Notes: generated by a model from the sequence alone, not told the origin. Shown: positions 8,454 to 17,657, numbered from the stretch's first letter. The stretch: 64,000 bases of DNA from Caldilineaceae bacterium (GCA_020433455.1 JAGRCP010000013.1:1-64000); one strand, 5' to 3'. Numbers and translations are program-made.

Positions 8454-9557
8454 GTGGAAACATTTGGCGTTACCTACCGGGTTGAATCCAGCACAACGGA
8501 GATTGAGGCCCGCGCGCAAGGCATAGCGGTCGAGCAGAGCGTGGAAGTGCCGCTACAGGCCATTCATCGGGCCGATATTTTGTCGGACGTGGTGAGCAAA
8601 GTCGCGGATATTACTGAGGTCGAGCCGGGCAAGTTCCTCGTTACCATTGCCCACAACGTCGAGAATACGGGACACGACGCGGCCCAGTTTCTCAACGTTC
8701 TCTTTGGCAACACATCTCTCCAATCTGATGTGCAGTTGATGGACGTAACACTCACCGACTCGCTGCTGGATACGTTCGGCGGTCCCAGGGTCGGCATGAC
8801 AGGCCTGCGCAAGCAGCTCGCCGCGCCCGTTCGCCCCCTCACCGCCACGGCGCTCAAGCCCATGGGCCTCTCGCCCGCGGAGTTGGGCGATCTCTGCCGC
8901 GCCTTCGCCCTGGGCGGGCTGGACGTCATCAAGGACGACCACGGCCTGGCCGACCAGCGCTATGCGCCTTTCGACGCGCGGGTGCGCGCGTGCCAGGCGG
9001 CGGTGGATGAGGTCTATGCCGAGACCGGCCACCGCGCGATCTACACGCCCAACCTGTCGGGCACGCCCAGCGACCTCTACCGCCGGGTTGATCAGGTGCA
9101 TGAACTAGGCGTAGGCGCGGTGATGATTTCGCCTATGTTGGTAGGTATTCCCGTCTTCTACGAATTGGTGCGGGACCGGCTGCGCGTGCCCGTGCTGGCC
9201 CATCCCGCCTTTGCCGGCGCGCTGCGCATCAACCCCGAGCTGTTGCTGGGCAAACTCTACCGCCTCCTGGGCGCGGACGTCTCCATCTTTCCCAACTACG
9301 GCGGCCGCTTCAGCTACAGCAAGACCGGCTGCCTGCGTCTGGCTAACAACTTGCGCCAACCCTGGGGCAGCCTAAAAGGGGCCTTTCCCGCGCCCGCCGG
9401 CGGCATGACGACGGAACGGGTGGATGAGATGATCGACTTTTACGGCCGGGACGTCATGCTCCTCATCGGCGGCGGTCTCCTCACGGCCCCGAACATTACC
9501 GCTTACAGCCGGGCCTTTGTGGACAAAGTGCATGCGGCCGGGGAGGGAGGCGCATGA
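8454..9557 (+). CDS. RuBisCO-like protein (form IV family)
   Basis: 367 residues with the RuBisCO large-subunit fold. The N-terminal domain is short; the barrel carries TALKPMGLSPAELG (catalytic Lys175 region), GLDVIKDDHGLADQ (Lys201 equivalent at residue 160; the metal-binding Glu204 is His), LAHPAFAGA, FPNYGGRFSY in place of the loop-6 lysine region, and LLIGGGLLTA at the phosphate site. Several carboxylase residues are replaced, so it is a RuBisCO-like protein. Known members are enolases, isomerases, decarboxylases or transcarboxylases, some in apiose/isoapionate breakdown. Start is GTG at 8454 after GGGGAG. It overlaps the cupin gene by ATGA and heads a row with DhaK, DhaL, an isomerase-like protein and an E1 enzyme, which fits a sugar-acid pathway. 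The exact reaction is unknown. Confidence 0.87.
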   Translation: METFGVTYRVESSTTEIEARAQGIAVEQSVEVPLQAIHRADILSDVVSKVADITEVEPGKFLVTIAHNVENTGHDAAQFLNVLFGNTSLQSDVQLMDVTLTDSLLDTFGGPRVGMTGLRKQLAAPVRPLTATALKPMGLSPAELGDLCRAFALGGLDVIKDDHGLADQRYAPFDARVRACQAAVDEVYAETGHRAIYTPNLSGTPSDLYRRVDQVHELGVGAVMISPMLVGIPVFYELVRDRLRVPVLAHPAFAGALRINPELLLGKLYRLLGADVSIFPNYGGRFSYSKTGCLRLANNLRQPWGSLKGAFPAPAGGMTTERVDEMIDFYGRDVMLLIGGGLLTAPNITAYSRAFVDKVHAAGEGGA

Positions 9558-10012
9558 GCGACCAACAGACGGCGCCCCCGGTTCGTGCTTACGGCGGAGA
9601 CGGCACGTGGGCGTCAACCGAAGTACGACCTTACAAGGAAGACGGCACAATCTTCAAAGCGGTAACGCGCCAGAATCTCTTCGATACGCCGGAGCTAGCC
9701 TGCCAGTGGCGCTACTTTGAAGTGGGGCCGGGCGGCCACTCTACGCTGGAGCGACATGAGCACGTTCACGCCGTCATGGTGGTACGGGGAGAGGGGCGGG
9801 TTCTGGTGGGAGACGCTATCTATCCACTCGAGCTGCACGATTTGGTTTACATCCCTTCCCTTACCTGGCACCAGTTTCGCGCGGGCGACGATGAGCCCCT
9901 GGGCTTTCTCTGCCTGGTCAATCATGAGCGTGACCGGCCTCAATTACCCGATGCGGAGGCGTTGACCCACCTGCGGGAGGATGAGGAAATCGGGGCGTTT
10001 ATTCGGTGCTAA
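9554..10012 (+). CDS. Cupin-domain protein
   Basis: 152 residues with one cupin barrel. The metal-binding motif is seen as GGHSTLERHEHVHAVMVVRGEG, and the second motif as HDLVYIPSLTWHQFRAG, so the His ligands are largely kept. Cupins of this size are often sugar or sugar-acid isomerases, dioxygenases, or small ligand sensors; nothing here decides between these. The start overlaps the stop of the RuBisCO-like gene (ATGA), showing translational coupling and a shared job. It is followed by a 128-bp gap with a hairpin repeat, then dhaK. Confidence 0.8.
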   Translation: MSDQQTAPPVRAYGGDGTWASTEVRPYKEDGTIFKAVTRQNLFDTPELACQWRYFEVGPGGHSTLERHEHVHAVMVVRGEGRVLVGDAIYPLELHDLVYIPSLTWHQFRAGDDEPLGFLCLVNHERDRPQLPDAEALTHLREDEEIGAFIRC

Positions 10013-10015
10013 AAA

Positions 10016-10126
10016 AATGATGAGGAATGAGGAATAAGAAATTGGTCTCGTCGTAACGTACGACGCGGGACGCCCTGAACATTTCTCATTTCTTGTTTCT
10101 TGTTTCTCCTTCCTCATTTCGCAGCA
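10016..10126. repeat. Short-unit hairpin array between cupin and dhaK
   Basis: Left arm ATGAGGAATGAGGAATAAG (from 10020), core palindrome GTCGTAACGTACGAC (10049-10063) and a right arm of reiterated CATTTCTTGTTTCTTGTTTC units (from about 10081) complementary to the left arm. Same architecture as the arrays at 11.8, 12.9, 15.1 and 34.4 kb, with another unit sequence. Confidence 0.5.
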
Positions 10127-10140
10127 GAACGGAGTCTCTT

Positions 10141-11145
10141 ATGACCAAACTCTGGAATGATCCGGCCGACTTCCGAGCGGAGCTAATCGACGGCTTTGTT
10201 GCGGCGTACGGCCGCTACGTGAGGCGCATTCCCGATGCGTCGGGCGTCATGGCGGTTGATGGGCCCCGCTCGGGCAAGGTCGCAGTCATCATCGGCGGTG
10301 GTTCGGGCCACTATCCGGCCTTCTGCGGCTACGTGGGGCCAGGCCTGGCCGATGCGGCCGTCATGGGCAACGTCTTTGCCGCGCCGTCAAGCGAGCAGGT
10401 CTATCGCTGCACCCAGGCCGTCATCGGCAATGCAGGCGCGCTCTACTGTTACGGCAATTACAGCGGCGACGTGTTAAACTTTGATATGGCGGCAATGCGC
10501 TGTCAGATGGAAGGGCAGGATGTGCGCACCGTGCGCGTGACCGATGATGTGGCCTCTGCGCCGCCCGACCAGCAGGAGAAGCGACGGGGCATCTCCGGCG
10601 ATTTCTTCGTCTTCAAGATTGCAGGTGCGAGCGCTGCCCGGGGCGATACCCTGGATGAAGTCGAGCGCCTGACGCGCCATGCCAATGCCCGTACCCGCTC
10701 ATTCGGCGTGGCTTTCGGCGGCTGCACCCTGCCCGGCCAGACAGAGCCGCTCTTTACGGTGGAGCCGGGGCGCATGGAACTGGGCCTGGGCGTCCACGGC
10801 GAGCCGGGCGTCAGCTCCAGCGAAATGCGCACGGCCGCGGAGATAGCCGATCTTCTGCTGGACACGCTTCTGGCCGAGCGGCCCGACGGAGGAGAAGCGC
10901 GGGCGGCGCTGCTCCTCAACGGATTGGGCAACACCAAATACGAAGAGTTATTCGTGCTCTACAAAGATATCGATCGACGGTTGGCGCAGGAAGGCGTTCG
11001 CATACATCGCCCGGTGGTGGACGAGCAGGTTACGTCCCTGAACATGGCCGGCTGCTCCCTGAGCCTCCTCTGGCTGGATGACGAACTGGAAGCGCTGCTG
11101 GATGCGCCCTGCGCGTCGGCAGGCTATGTGCAGAGCGCATTATGA
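10141..11145 (+). CDS. dhaK: Dihydroxyacetone-kinase-type subunit DhaK
   Basis: Substrate-binding subunit of the two-part dihydroxyacetone-type kinase: it holds a small ketose and receives phosphate from the nucleotide on DhaL. The 334 residues show GKVAVIIGGGSGHYPAFCGY, the YCYGNYSGDVLNF loop, GGCTLPGQ, and LGLGVHGEPGV, whose His is the covalent substrate-binding residue in the family. Family members more often have SGHEP where this one has SGHYP, hinting at another substrate. The ATG at 10141 follows GGAG at spacing 6; the frame is open upstream but lies in a repeat. It overlaps dhaL by ATGA. Because it sits with a RuBisCO-like protein and an isomerase-like protein, a tetrulose or oxo-sugar acid may be the substrate. 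Confidence 0.88.
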   Translation: MTKLWNDPADFRAELIDGFVAAYGRYVRRIPDASGVMAVDGPRSGKVAVIIGGGSGHYPAFCGYVGPGLADAAVMGNVFAAPSSEQVYRCTQAVIGNAGALYCYGNYSGDVLNFDMAAMRCQMEGQDVRTVRVTDDVASAPPDQQEKRRGISGDFFVFKIAGASAARGDTLDEVERLTRHANARTRSFGVAFGGCTLPGQTEPLFTVEPGRMELGLGVHGEPGVSSSEMRTAAEIADLLLDTLLAERPDGGEARAALLLNGLGNTKYEELFVLYKDIDRRLAQEGVRIHRPVVDEQVTSLNMAGCSLSLLWLDDELEALLDAPCASAGYVQSAL

Positions 11146-11783
11146 GTGAAGCAACGTCAGTCGAGACCATGCGCCGCATTATCCGCCAGGCGCTGGCGTC
11201 AATGGAAGAGCATGCAGATGAACTGGGCAGGCTGGACGCGGCAGCGGGCGACGGAGATCACGGCATCACCATGGTGCGGGGCATGAAGGCTGCGGTCGCC
11301 GTGCTGGATGCAAATGCGCCCGACGCCGGCGCGCTGCTCAGCCGCGGGGCTTTGGCCTTCAGCGACGCCGCGGGCGGCGCATCGGGCGCTCTCTACGGCA
11401 TGCTGTTTGCCACGGCAGGCCGGCAATTAGGCGCAGGACCCTATGCGACCGCGGACGTCGCCGCGGCCATGCGGGCCGGGTGCGATGTGGTCATGCGGTT
11501 GGGGAAGGCCCAACCCGGCGACAAAACGCTGCTGGACGCGCTGGAGCCGTTTCTCGTCGCGCTGGACGCGGCCGCGGACCGGCCGCTTCCCGTAGCCTGG
11601 CGCACGGCCCTGCCCGCCGCGCAGGCCGGAACCGCGGCAACAGCCGGGATGGTAGCCAGCTGCGGCCGCTCCGCCACGCTCGGCGAACGCAGCCTGGGCC
11701 ACAGAGACCCGGGCGCCGTGTCACTCACCTATTTATTGGAAGCAGTCGATAAAGTAATAGGGGAGGCGGAAAGCGACAGATGA
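11142..11783 (+). CDS. dhaL: Dihydroxyacetone-kinase-type subunit DhaL
   Basis: ADP/ATP-binding subunit of the DhaK-DhaL kinase. The 213-residue all-helical protein carries the Mg-binding Asp motif AAAGDGDHGITMVRG, the DAAGGASGALYG glycine segment, PGDKTLLDALEP, and a C-terminal SLGHRDPGAVS. It overlaps dhaK by four bases, so the two are made in equal amounts. No DhaM phosphocarrier gene is intact nearby, only the enzyme-I-like relic at 8.1 kb. The kinase may therefore use ATP directly or a general PTS protein coded elsewhere. Confidence 0.88.
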   Translation: MSEATSVETMRRIIRQALASMEEHADELGRLDAAAGDGDHGITMVRGMKAAVAVLDANAPDAGALLSRGALAFSDAAGGASGALYGMLFATAGRQLGAGPYATADVAAAMRAGCDVVMRLGKAQPGDKTLLDALEPFLVALDAAADRPLPVAWRTALPAAQAGTAATAGMVASCGRSATLGERSLGHRDPGAVSLTYLLEAVDKVIGEAESDR

Positions 11784-11804
11784 GGATCCAAGAGGGAAAG
11801 ATTC

Positions 11805-11865
11805 AAGAAAGAAAACAATCTCCCAATCCCCAATCTCTTAATCGTCCTTAATCGCTCTCCTTCAC
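11805..11865. repeat. CAATCTCC-type octamer array
   Basis: Purine-rich left part (AAGAGGGAAAGATTCAAG) followed by CAATCTCCCAATCCCCAATC and degenerate TAATCGTCC/TAATCGCTC units. It is the same unit family found inside carB (25.4 kb), inside the xanthine dehydrogenase gene (40.1 kb) and upstream of carA (34.4 kb). Confidence 0.55.
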
Positions 11866-11892
11866 TACCCTCCACACAAAAGGAGATTCACG

Positions 11893-12894
11893 ATGGCACG
11901 ACCTGTTACATTATTTACCGGCCAATGGGCGGACCTGCCGCTGGCAACCCTGGCCCCAAAAGTGAGCGAGTGGGGCTTTGACGGACTGGAACTGGCTTGC
12001 TGGGGCGACCATTTTGAGGTGGACAAGGCCCTGGAGTCAGACGGCTACATACGGGCAAAACGCGATCTCTTGGAGCAATACAATCTCCAGTGTTTTGCCG
12101 TCGGCAACCATCTGGTAGGCCAGTGCGTTTGCGATCCCATCGACCAGCGCCATCAGTCGATTCTGCCCGGCTACATCTGGGGCGACGGGGAGCCGGAAGG
12201 CGTACGTCAACGCGCGGCCGAAGAGATGAAGAAGACCGCCCAGGCCGCGCGCCTCTTTGGCGTGGATGTGGTCACCGGCTTTACGGGCAGCAGCGTCTGG
12301 GCCAAGCTCTACTTCTTCCCGCCGACGGGGCAGGATGAGATCGACGCGGGCTATGCGGATTTTGCCGCCCGCTGGACGTCTATTCTCGACGCGTTTCAGG
12401 CGGAAGGCGTACGCTTTGGCCTGGAAGTGCATCCCACGGAGATCGCCTACGACATCATCACCTTCGGCCGGGCGCTGGATGCAGTTGACGGTCATCCCGC
12501 CTTCGGCATCAACTTCGACCCCAGCCACCTCATCCACCAGTTTGTCGATCCGGTGGAACTGATTGACGCCTTTCCGGATCGCATCTTTCACGTCCACGTC
12601 AAAGATTCCCGCGTGCAGCTCAACGGCCGCAACAGTATCCTCGCTTCCCATCTGGAATTCGGCGATCACCGTCGGGGCTGGAATTTCGTCTCGCCCGGTC
12701 GGGGCGACGTCGAGTGGGATCCCATCATTCGGGCGCTGAACCGCATCAGCTATGACGGGCCGCTGAGCATCGAGTGGGAAGATACGGTAATGGATCGGGA
12801 CTTTGGTGCGCCCGAAGCGTTGGCCTTCATCCGCGGTCAGGAATTTGACCCGTCGGATGTAGTCTTTGACGCTGCCTTTAGCAGCAATGAATAA
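11893..12894 (+). CDS. Xylose-isomerase-like TIM-barrel protein (sugar phosphate isomerase/epimerase family)
   Basis: 333-residue AP-endonuclease-2/xylose-isomerase-like barrel. Visible metal-site and family motifs are [35 protein letters not shown] and [11 protein letters not shown], giving the Glu-Asp-His-Glu ligands expected of a divalent-metal isomerase, epimerase or decarboxylase. AGGAGATTCACG precedes the ATG. It follows dhaL after a repeat-filled 109-bp gap and precedes the E1-type gene. Members of this superfamily in tetrulose and apionate pathways isomerise or decarboxylate C4-C5 sugar derivatives. Together with the RuBisCO-like protein and DhaKL this makes a carbohydrate-acid pathway plausible; the specific step is not shown. 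Confidence 0.8.
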   Translation: MARPVTLFTGQWADLPLATLAPKVSEWGFDGLELACWGDHFEVDKALESDGYIRAKRDLLEQYNLQCFAVGNHLVGQCVCDPIDQRHQSILPGYIWGDGEPEGVRQRAAEEMKKTAQAARLFGVDVVTGFTGSSVWAKLYFFPPTGQDEIDAGYADFAARWTSILDAFQAEGVRFGLEVHPTEIAYDIITFGRALDAVDGHPAFGINFDPSHLIHQFVDPVELIDAFPDRIFHVHVKDSRVQLNGRNSILASHLEFGDHRRGWNFVSPGRGDVEWDPIIRALNRISYDGPLSIEWEDTVMDRDFGAPEALAFIRGQEFDPSDVVFDAAFSSNE

Positions 12895-12896
12895 TG

Positions 12897-12998
12897 AAGT
12901 AATGCGTACTGCGTAATTTCGTTGTTGTGAGTCGTTTAGCAAGCCATAATCGACTCGCAACGGCGTCCCTTACGCAGTACGTATTACGCAGTACGAAG
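12897..12998. repeat. Nested hairpin with reiterated TACGCAGTACG units
   Basis: The gap between the isomerase-like gene and the E1 gene is nearly one long imperfect hairpin. Outer arms are TGCGTACTGCGTAATTTCGT and TTACGCAGTACGTATTACGC; inner arms are GAGTCG and CGACTC. The 3' arm holds two direct copies of TTACGCAGTACG. Same design as neighbouring arrays, unrelated unit sequence. Confidence 0.55.
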
Positions 12999-13008
12999 GA
13001 ATTCTCTT

Positions 13009-15105
13009 ATGGCGACCAGCCAGGAAATTGTCCACACCGATGCCGCACTGGATGAGCGTGCAGTCGGCGATTTCAGTAATGAGCAGTTACGTGCGCTCTA
13101 TCGACAGATGGTCCTCATCCGCCTCTTTGAGGAGAATGCGTTTGAGCAATATTCCATGGGCAACGTCCACGGAACCATGCACCTCTGCATCGGCCAGGAA
13201 GCGACAGCCGTCGGCTCCATTGCAACCTTGCGCCCGGACGACCAGATTACCTCCACCCACCGGGGTCACGGGCACGCCATTGCCAAGGGCCAGGACATCA
13301 ACACCATGATGGCCGAGCTGCTGGGCAAGGAAGCCGGCGTCTGTCTGGGCCAGGGGGGCTCCATGCACATGGCGGACCTGAGCCTGGGCAGCTTGGGGGC
13401 CAATGGCATTGTGGCAGGCGGCATTCCCCTCTCCGTCGGTGCGGGGCTGTCGACCAAACTCCAGGCAAACGACAAAGTCGTGCTGTCTTACTTCGGCGAC
13501 GGTGCGGTCAACAACGGCAACTTCCACGAAAGCCTCAATATGGCAGCCATCTGGCAGCTGCCCGTGGTCTTTATCTGCGAGAACAATCAATACGCCATGT
13601 CCATGTCCATGACCCGCTCCCATGCTGTACAACGCGTGGCGGATCGGGCAGCGGCCTACGGCATCCCCGGCGAAGCAGTAGACGGCATGGACGTGCTGGC
13701 CGTTTACGCCGCAACCAAACGGGCCGTACAGCGGGCGCGCAGCGGGGAAGGTCCGACGCTGCTGGAACTGGTCACCTACCGCTATCGGGGCCATTCCAAG
13801 AGCGACAAGCAACTTTATCGCACGCGGGAAGAAGTGCAGGAGTGGATGGAGCGGGACGGGATTGCCCGCTTCCGCGCCTGGCTGCTGGAGCGCGATCACG
13901 CCACGGAAGCCGAGCTGGATGAAATTGATCGCGCGGCCGAAAGCGAGCTGGAAGCGGCCATAGAGTGGGCCCATGCCCAGGCCGAGCCGCCGCTGAGCAA
14001 TCTGACCAAGACTGTCTACGCCGAGGATGCGGAGCACGCAGCCGCGCCCGCACGCGTGCCGCCGGCGTGGATCAAGCGCACATTCGGCCCCGAAACGCCC
14101 ATCAACCCGCCGCCGGGCGAGCGGGAAATCACCTACGCCGAGGCTCTGCGCGAGGCCATGGACCTGGCGTTGGCCCATGATGAGAAGGTCTATTTATTGG
14201 GCGAGGACATCGGCCTCTACGGCGGTGCGTTCGGCGTGACGACGGGCCTCTTTGAAAAGTTCGGCGGCGAGCGGGTGCGGGATACGCCTATCTCCGAAAA
14301 CAACATTGCCGGCGTGGCCATCGGCTCCAGCATGACGGGGATGCGTGCGGTGGCGGAGATGCAGTTTATGGATTTTGTGACCCTGGCCATGGAGCAGATC
14401 GTCCTGCAGGGCGCCAAAATCCGCTACATGTTCGGCGGCAAGGCGAGCGTGCCCATGGTGCTGCGCCTGCCCGCCGGGTCAGGAACGGGTGCGGCCGCGC
14501 AACATTCCCAAAGCCTGGAAGCGTGGCTTGTCAATGTCCCCGGCCTCAAGGTGGTCATGCCCAGCACGCCCTACGACGCCAAGGGGCTGCTGCTGGCCGC
14601 CATTGCCGACGATAATCCCGTCATGTTTGTGGAGAACAAGCTCCTCTACAAGCAGAAGGGACCGGTTCCCGAAGGAGCCTATGTCGTGCCCCTGGGATTG
14701 GCGGACGTCAAGCGCACGGGCCGCGATGTGACCATTGTGGGAACGGGCATCCTCGTCTCCCGCGCGCTGGAAGCCGCGGCCGAGTTGGCGGAGCAGGGCA
14801 TTGAGGCGGAAGTCGTCGATCCCCGCACCCTCAAGCCGTATGACGCAGAGCCCATCATTACGTCGGTCAAGAAGACGGGGCGGCTCATCGTCGCGCACGA
14901 AGCGCCGCTGGTAGGGGGATACGGCGGGGAGTTGGTCGCGGCCATTGCACAGAGCGACGCCTTCGCCTATCTCGATGCGCCTATCGTGCGCCTGGGCGGG
15001 GCCGATGTCCCGCCGCCCTACAATCGTAACCTGGAGCGGGCCATGGTCCCCCAGACGCCGGATATTGTGGCAGCGGTGCAGGGGATCGTGAATTATCGGA
15101 TTTAG
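13009..15105 (+). CDS. Thiamine-dependent 2-oxoacid dehydrogenase E1, alpha and beta fused
   Basis: 698 residues. About 1-350 are the E1 alpha half ([27 protein letters not shown], thiamine diphosphate motif [19 protein letters not shown] ... [18 protein letters not shown]). About 375-698 are the beta half ([70 protein letters not shown]). The order matches fused pyruvate/acetoin/branched-chain type E1 enzymes, which decarboxylate a 2-oxo acid and pass the acyl group to a lipoyl E2. No E2 or E3 gene follows; the next gene is on the other strand. The substrate cannot be read from the sequence. As the last gene of the DhaKL/RuBisCO-like row it may oxidise a pathway end product such as pyruvate. 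Confidence 0.85.
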   Translation: MATSQEIVHTDAALDERAVGDFSNEQLRALYRQMVLIRLFEENAFEQYSMGNVHGTMHLCIGQEATAVGSIATLRPDDQITSTHRGHGHAIAKGQDINTMMAELLGKEAGVCLGQGGSMHMADLSLGSLGANGIVAGGIPLSVGAGLSTKLQANDKVVLSYFGDGAVNNGNFHESLNMAAIWQLPVVFICENNQYAMSMSMTRSHAVQRVADRAAAYGIPGEAVDGMDVLAVYAATKRAVQRARSGEGPTLLELVTYRYRGHSKSDKQLYRTREEVQEWMERDGIARFRAWLLERDHATEAELDEIDRAAESELEAAIEWAHAQAEPPLSNLTKTVYAEDAEHAAAPARVPPAWIKRTFGPETPINPPPGEREITYAEALREAMDLALAHDEKVYLLGEDIGLYGGAFGVTTGLFEKFGGERVRDTPISENNIAGVAIGSSMTGMRAVAEMQFMDFVTLAMEQIVLQGAKIRYMFGGKASVPMVLRLPAGSGTGAAAQHSQSLEAWLVNVPGLKVVMPSTPYDAKGLLLAAIADDNPVMFVENKLLYKQKGPVPEGAYVVPLGLADVKRTGRDVTIVGTGILVSRALEAAAELAEQGIEAEVVDPRTLKPYDAEPIITSVKKTGRLIVAHEAPLVGGYGGELVAAIAQSDAFAYLDAPIVRLGGADVPPPYNRNLERAMVPQTPDIVAAVQGIVNYRI

Positions 15106-15247
15106 GGCAGGTGGGGCAGGTGGCAAGTAGGCAAGTTGCATGTTGCGAGGTGGCGAGGTGGCGAATTTGCGCAGTGGTTGGCGGTCGGAGACACTCTTCC
15201 CTGCCACCTGCCACCTGCCACCTGCCACCTGCCACCTGCCTACTTGC
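15106..15247. repeat. Heptamer array (TGCCACC)n inside a long hairpin
   Basis: The gap between the E1 gene and rnz begins with GGCAGGTGGGGCAGGTGGC and AGTAGGCAAGT, then AGGTGGCGAGGTGGCGAA, and ends with five tandem TGCCACC units (15202-15236) and CTACTTGCCC. Left and right parts are complementary. The last bases overlap the end of rnz. The heptamer has no stop codon in any frame. Confidence 0.7.
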
Positions 15248-16202
15248 CCAGACTCCGCCACTGCACCGACTTGTTCTTGGTCACCTGGAAGCTGTCCAGG
15301 TCCGCGGCAACAGCCGTGTCGGGAAAAATGGCCTGGGCCTCGGCCAGGATGTCCCGCGTACGGTAGCGGCGGCTGACGTGGTGGAGGACAAGCTGCTTGA
15401 CGCCGGCGTTGCGGGCCAGGCGCGCGGCCGCGCCCGCGGTAATATGCCCGTGGGCTTTAGCCAAATCCTTATCTTCATCCAGATAAGTGGCCTCAATCGC
15501 CAGGAGATCGGCCCCGGCGACGGGTTCGTGGAGAGGGCCAGTATGGCTCACATCGCCGATAAAGCAAAGCTTGGCCCCGCGCTGGGGATCGCCCAGCACA
15601 TCCTCCGGACGGATGGCCCGACCATCCGGTAGGATCACGGCCTCGCCCTGGGCCAAATCTCGCCGAATGGGGCCCTGGGGAATGCCCAGGGCCTCGGCCT
15701 TTTGAGAGTTGAACGGGCGCTTGGTTTGCTCCTCAAAAACAAAACCAAAACAGCCATCGCCCCGATGGCGTACAGGAACGGCTGAAAGAAAGAAGTGGCG
15801 ATCTTCGAAAAGCAGGCCCGGGGTGATGGGCGTAAGGGAGATGCTGGAGCCGGCCGCGGCTTCCGCATCCAGCGATCCGGGGCCAAAGACCACCTCCATG
15901 AGCATGCCTACCCGCTCCAGCGCCCGCTCTCCGCCGTAAACGTGCAGTTCCTCCAGGGTTTCCCAACGCCCCAACGTGCTGGCCAGTCCGCCTAATCCCA
16001 AAATGTGATCCAAATGGCCGTGGGTAAGGAGCACGCGGTCCAGCCGCCGAAAACCTAATCCGCTCCGCAGGAGCTGGCGCTGGGTCCCTTCTCCGCAGTC
16101 GATCATAAAGCGATATTCATTGCACATGACCAACGCCGAAGAGAGCCCGCGCTGAATAGAGGGAGCCGAGGCGGAAGTGCCGAGAAAAACCAGTTCAAAC
16201 AA
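15240..16202 (-). CDS. rnz: Ribonuclease Z
   Basis: Zinc-dependent endonuclease that trims tRNA 3' ends; metallo-beta-lactamase fold, cytoplasmic. Motifs: [17 protein letters not shown] at the N-terminus, [12 protein letters not shown], the metal site [23 protein letters not shown], the family IEATY with its Asp-rich follow-up, [13 protein letters not shown], and LHHVSRRY near the C-terminus, all in canonical order. The start was set at TTG 16202, which gives 320 residues, because GGAG lies 8 bases upstream and homologues begin right at this point; an upstream ATG at 16238 lacks a ribosome site. It is convergent with the E1 gene, and its last codons run into the heptamer hairpin. Confidence 0.9.
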   Translation of the reverse strand: MFELVFLGTSASAPSIQRGLSSALVMCNEYRFMIDCGEGTQRQLLRSGLGFRRLDRVLLTHGHLDHILGLGGLASTLGRWETLEELHVYGGERALERVGMLMEVVFGPGSLDAEAAAGSSISLTPITPGLLFEDRHFFLSAVPVRHRGDGCFGFVFEEQTKRPFNSQKAEALGIPQGPIRRDLAQGEAVILPDGRAIRPEDVLGDPQRGAKLCFIGDVSHTGPLHEPVAGADLLAIEATYLDEDKDLAKAHGHITAGAAARLARNAGVKQLVLHHVSRRYRTRDILAEAQAIFPDTAVAADLDSFQVTKNKSVQWRSLGK

Positions 16203-16371
16203 AAGAGAACTCCGAGATGATAGAAAAAGAACCGGCAAGCGGCGGATGCGTCTCCGTCGATCACCGGTCCGGCCGTTGGTGCGTTAGTCTGGAGATGGAG
16301 AAATGGGCTGAGTTTCTTTGGGAAACCCAGCCTCTGCAAAGCGATTTTAAATCCCGAAAAATTCCCGACGT

Positions 16372-16719
16372 TTATGCTTCGGTGGAAGAGTTAGCGGTCG
16401 AAGAAGATGAAGGTTCAGACTTGGCGCTCTTCGGCTTGCTTTCAGCCGGGCTCTCGCTCTTACCCTCGCCAGTACTCTCGCTTTTGGCGCTGTCGGACCC
16501 TGCGCCATTGGCGGAATCCTTGGCCGGTTTCTTGCCGTTGCTCTTGCTGTCGGTAATGTACCAGCCGCTGCCTTTGAAATGAATGGCCGGTCGGGAAACC
16601 TGGCGCTCAACGTGCTGCTCGCCGCACTGGGGGCAGACGGGCGTTGCGGTATCGGAAAAAGAGACGATCTTTTCAAATTCACAGCCGCAGTTCGGGCAAA
16701 CAAACTCATATATAGGCAT
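16372..16719 (-). CDS. FmdB-family zinc-ribbon protein with Ser/Lys/Glu-rich tail
   Basis: 115 residues. The first 50 are a typical FmdB/CxxC_CxxC_SSSS zinc ribbon: MPIYEFVCPNCGCEFEKIV then CPQCGEQHVERQVSRPA and HFKGSGWYITD. The rest is a low-complexity, probably disordered tail of Ser, Lys, Glu and Ala. The start at 16719 has CAGGAG at good spacing; an upstream ATG at 16812 has none. Such proteins are small zinc-binding factors of unclear role. It is transcribed away from the M23 gene at 16875, so the 155-bp gap should hold divergent promoters. Confidence 0.82.
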   Translation of the reverse strand: MPIYEFVCPNCGCEFEKIVSFSDTATPVCPQCGEQHVERQVSRPAIHFKGSGWYITDSKSNGKKPAKDSANGAGSDSAKSESTGEGKSESPAESKPKSAKSEPSSSSTANSSTEA

Positions 16720-16874
16720 GATACGTACTCCTGAAAACAACGTCTCCTGCCTGTGGCTGCAATCCGCGCGGCAGGGACAAGATCCATAATCGATGTTACA
16801 ATCAACAAGCAAGTATACCGAGAGGGCCTTGCCCTGTCGAATTTTTCTTCGCTTTGATCGGGTGAACTTGCTCT

Positions 16875-17450
16875 ATGACTTATCGCTTCCTCAACCAGCC
16901 GCTGGAAAACGGCCTCTATGAACCGGAAGGCATCTACCTGGCGCCGCCGTTTCGCCGGCCCGCGCCGCTCTTACAGGCCTGGGGTGCGCACCCTCGCTTC
17001 CATGGGGACTTTCGCTATAACGGCACGGCGCTCAAGGGCCATCCGGGCGTTGATTTTGGCTTGACGCCCGGTACGCCGCTCTTGGCCGTTGATGACGGCC
17101 GGGTGGTGGAGATCAGCCGGGAGCCCGGCGGCTTCGAGCGCTATCTCAAGGTCGAGCACCGGTGGGGAGAATCCTTCTACGCTTACCTTGACGACATGAT
17201 GGTCGAATCCGGCCAGACAATTGCCCGCGGCGAGGAGATTGCAACTTCCGGGATTATGACCGCGGCTTATGCGCCTCATCTCCATTTCGCCATACGCATT
17301 GCACCATATAACCGCTTTGACGGATGGGGCGGCTTTGCCGATCCGCTGCCCTATCTTGCGGCGGCGTCCTTTATTATCCCCGATCAGGAAGAGCCGGAAT
17401 TTCTTCCCCCGCCGTTACTCAATGAAGAACGCGGCATGCGCCGACCGTAA
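16875..17450 (+). CDS. M23-family (LytM-like) peptidase-domain protein
   Basis: 191 residues with the M23/LytM beta-fold: GHPGVDFGLTPGTPLLAVDDG gives the His56 and Asp60 metal ligands, and APHLHFAIR gives His135/His137 (HxH motif). Middle segments (YLKVEHRWGESFYAYL, VESGQTIARGEEIATSG) match the domain consensus. Members cleave peptidoglycan cross-links. Unlike secreted relatives it has no signal peptide or transmembrane segment, so it may act inside the cell, be released another way, or not act on cell wall. The start ATG lacks a strong Shine-Dalgarno sequence. A terminator-like hairpin follows at 17624. Confidence 0.78.
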   Translation: MTYRFLNQPLENGLYEPEGIYLAPPFRRPAPLLQAWGAHPRFHGDFRYNGTALKGHPGVDFGLTPGTPLLAVDDGRVVEISREPGGFERYLKVEHRWGESFYAYLDDMMVESGQTIARGEEIATSGIMTAAYAPHLHFAIRIAPYNRFDGWGGFADPLPYLAAASFIIPDQEEPEFLPPPLLNEERGMRRP

Positions 17451-17623
17451 TCAGGTCAGGCGTCGGTGGTTTAAACATTCACTGTAGCTTGATCAGAATA
17501 TATTTATTCATCATCATAGATATGGGGGATTATGGGGATAAAATTGCTGCTTCAATGTACCGCTTGAAGCAGGCGTAAGCTATATTGTACTTTTGGCGGA
17601 AAGCATCGCTTATTTAGTAGACG

Positions 17624-17657
17624 GGCCGGCGCATACATGCATGCGCCGGCGTTTTTA
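17624..17657 (+). terminator. Rho-independent terminator
   Basis: Perfect stem GCCGGCGCAT / ATGCGCCGGC with loop ACATGC, followed by GTTTTTATTTT. It lies 174 bp after the M23 gene. Confidence 0.8.

Noticed and set aside
8454-9557. Genuine carbon-fixing RuBisCO
   Set aside because: Metal-ligand Glu is His and the loop-6 lysine region is replaced; no phosphoribulokinase nearby.
13087-14178. 363-codon minus-strand ORF inside the E1 gene
   Set aside because: Shadow frame of a GC-rich gene; the plus strand has clear E1 motifs throughout.
15202-15236. Small CRISPR array
   Set aside because: Seven-base units without spacers.
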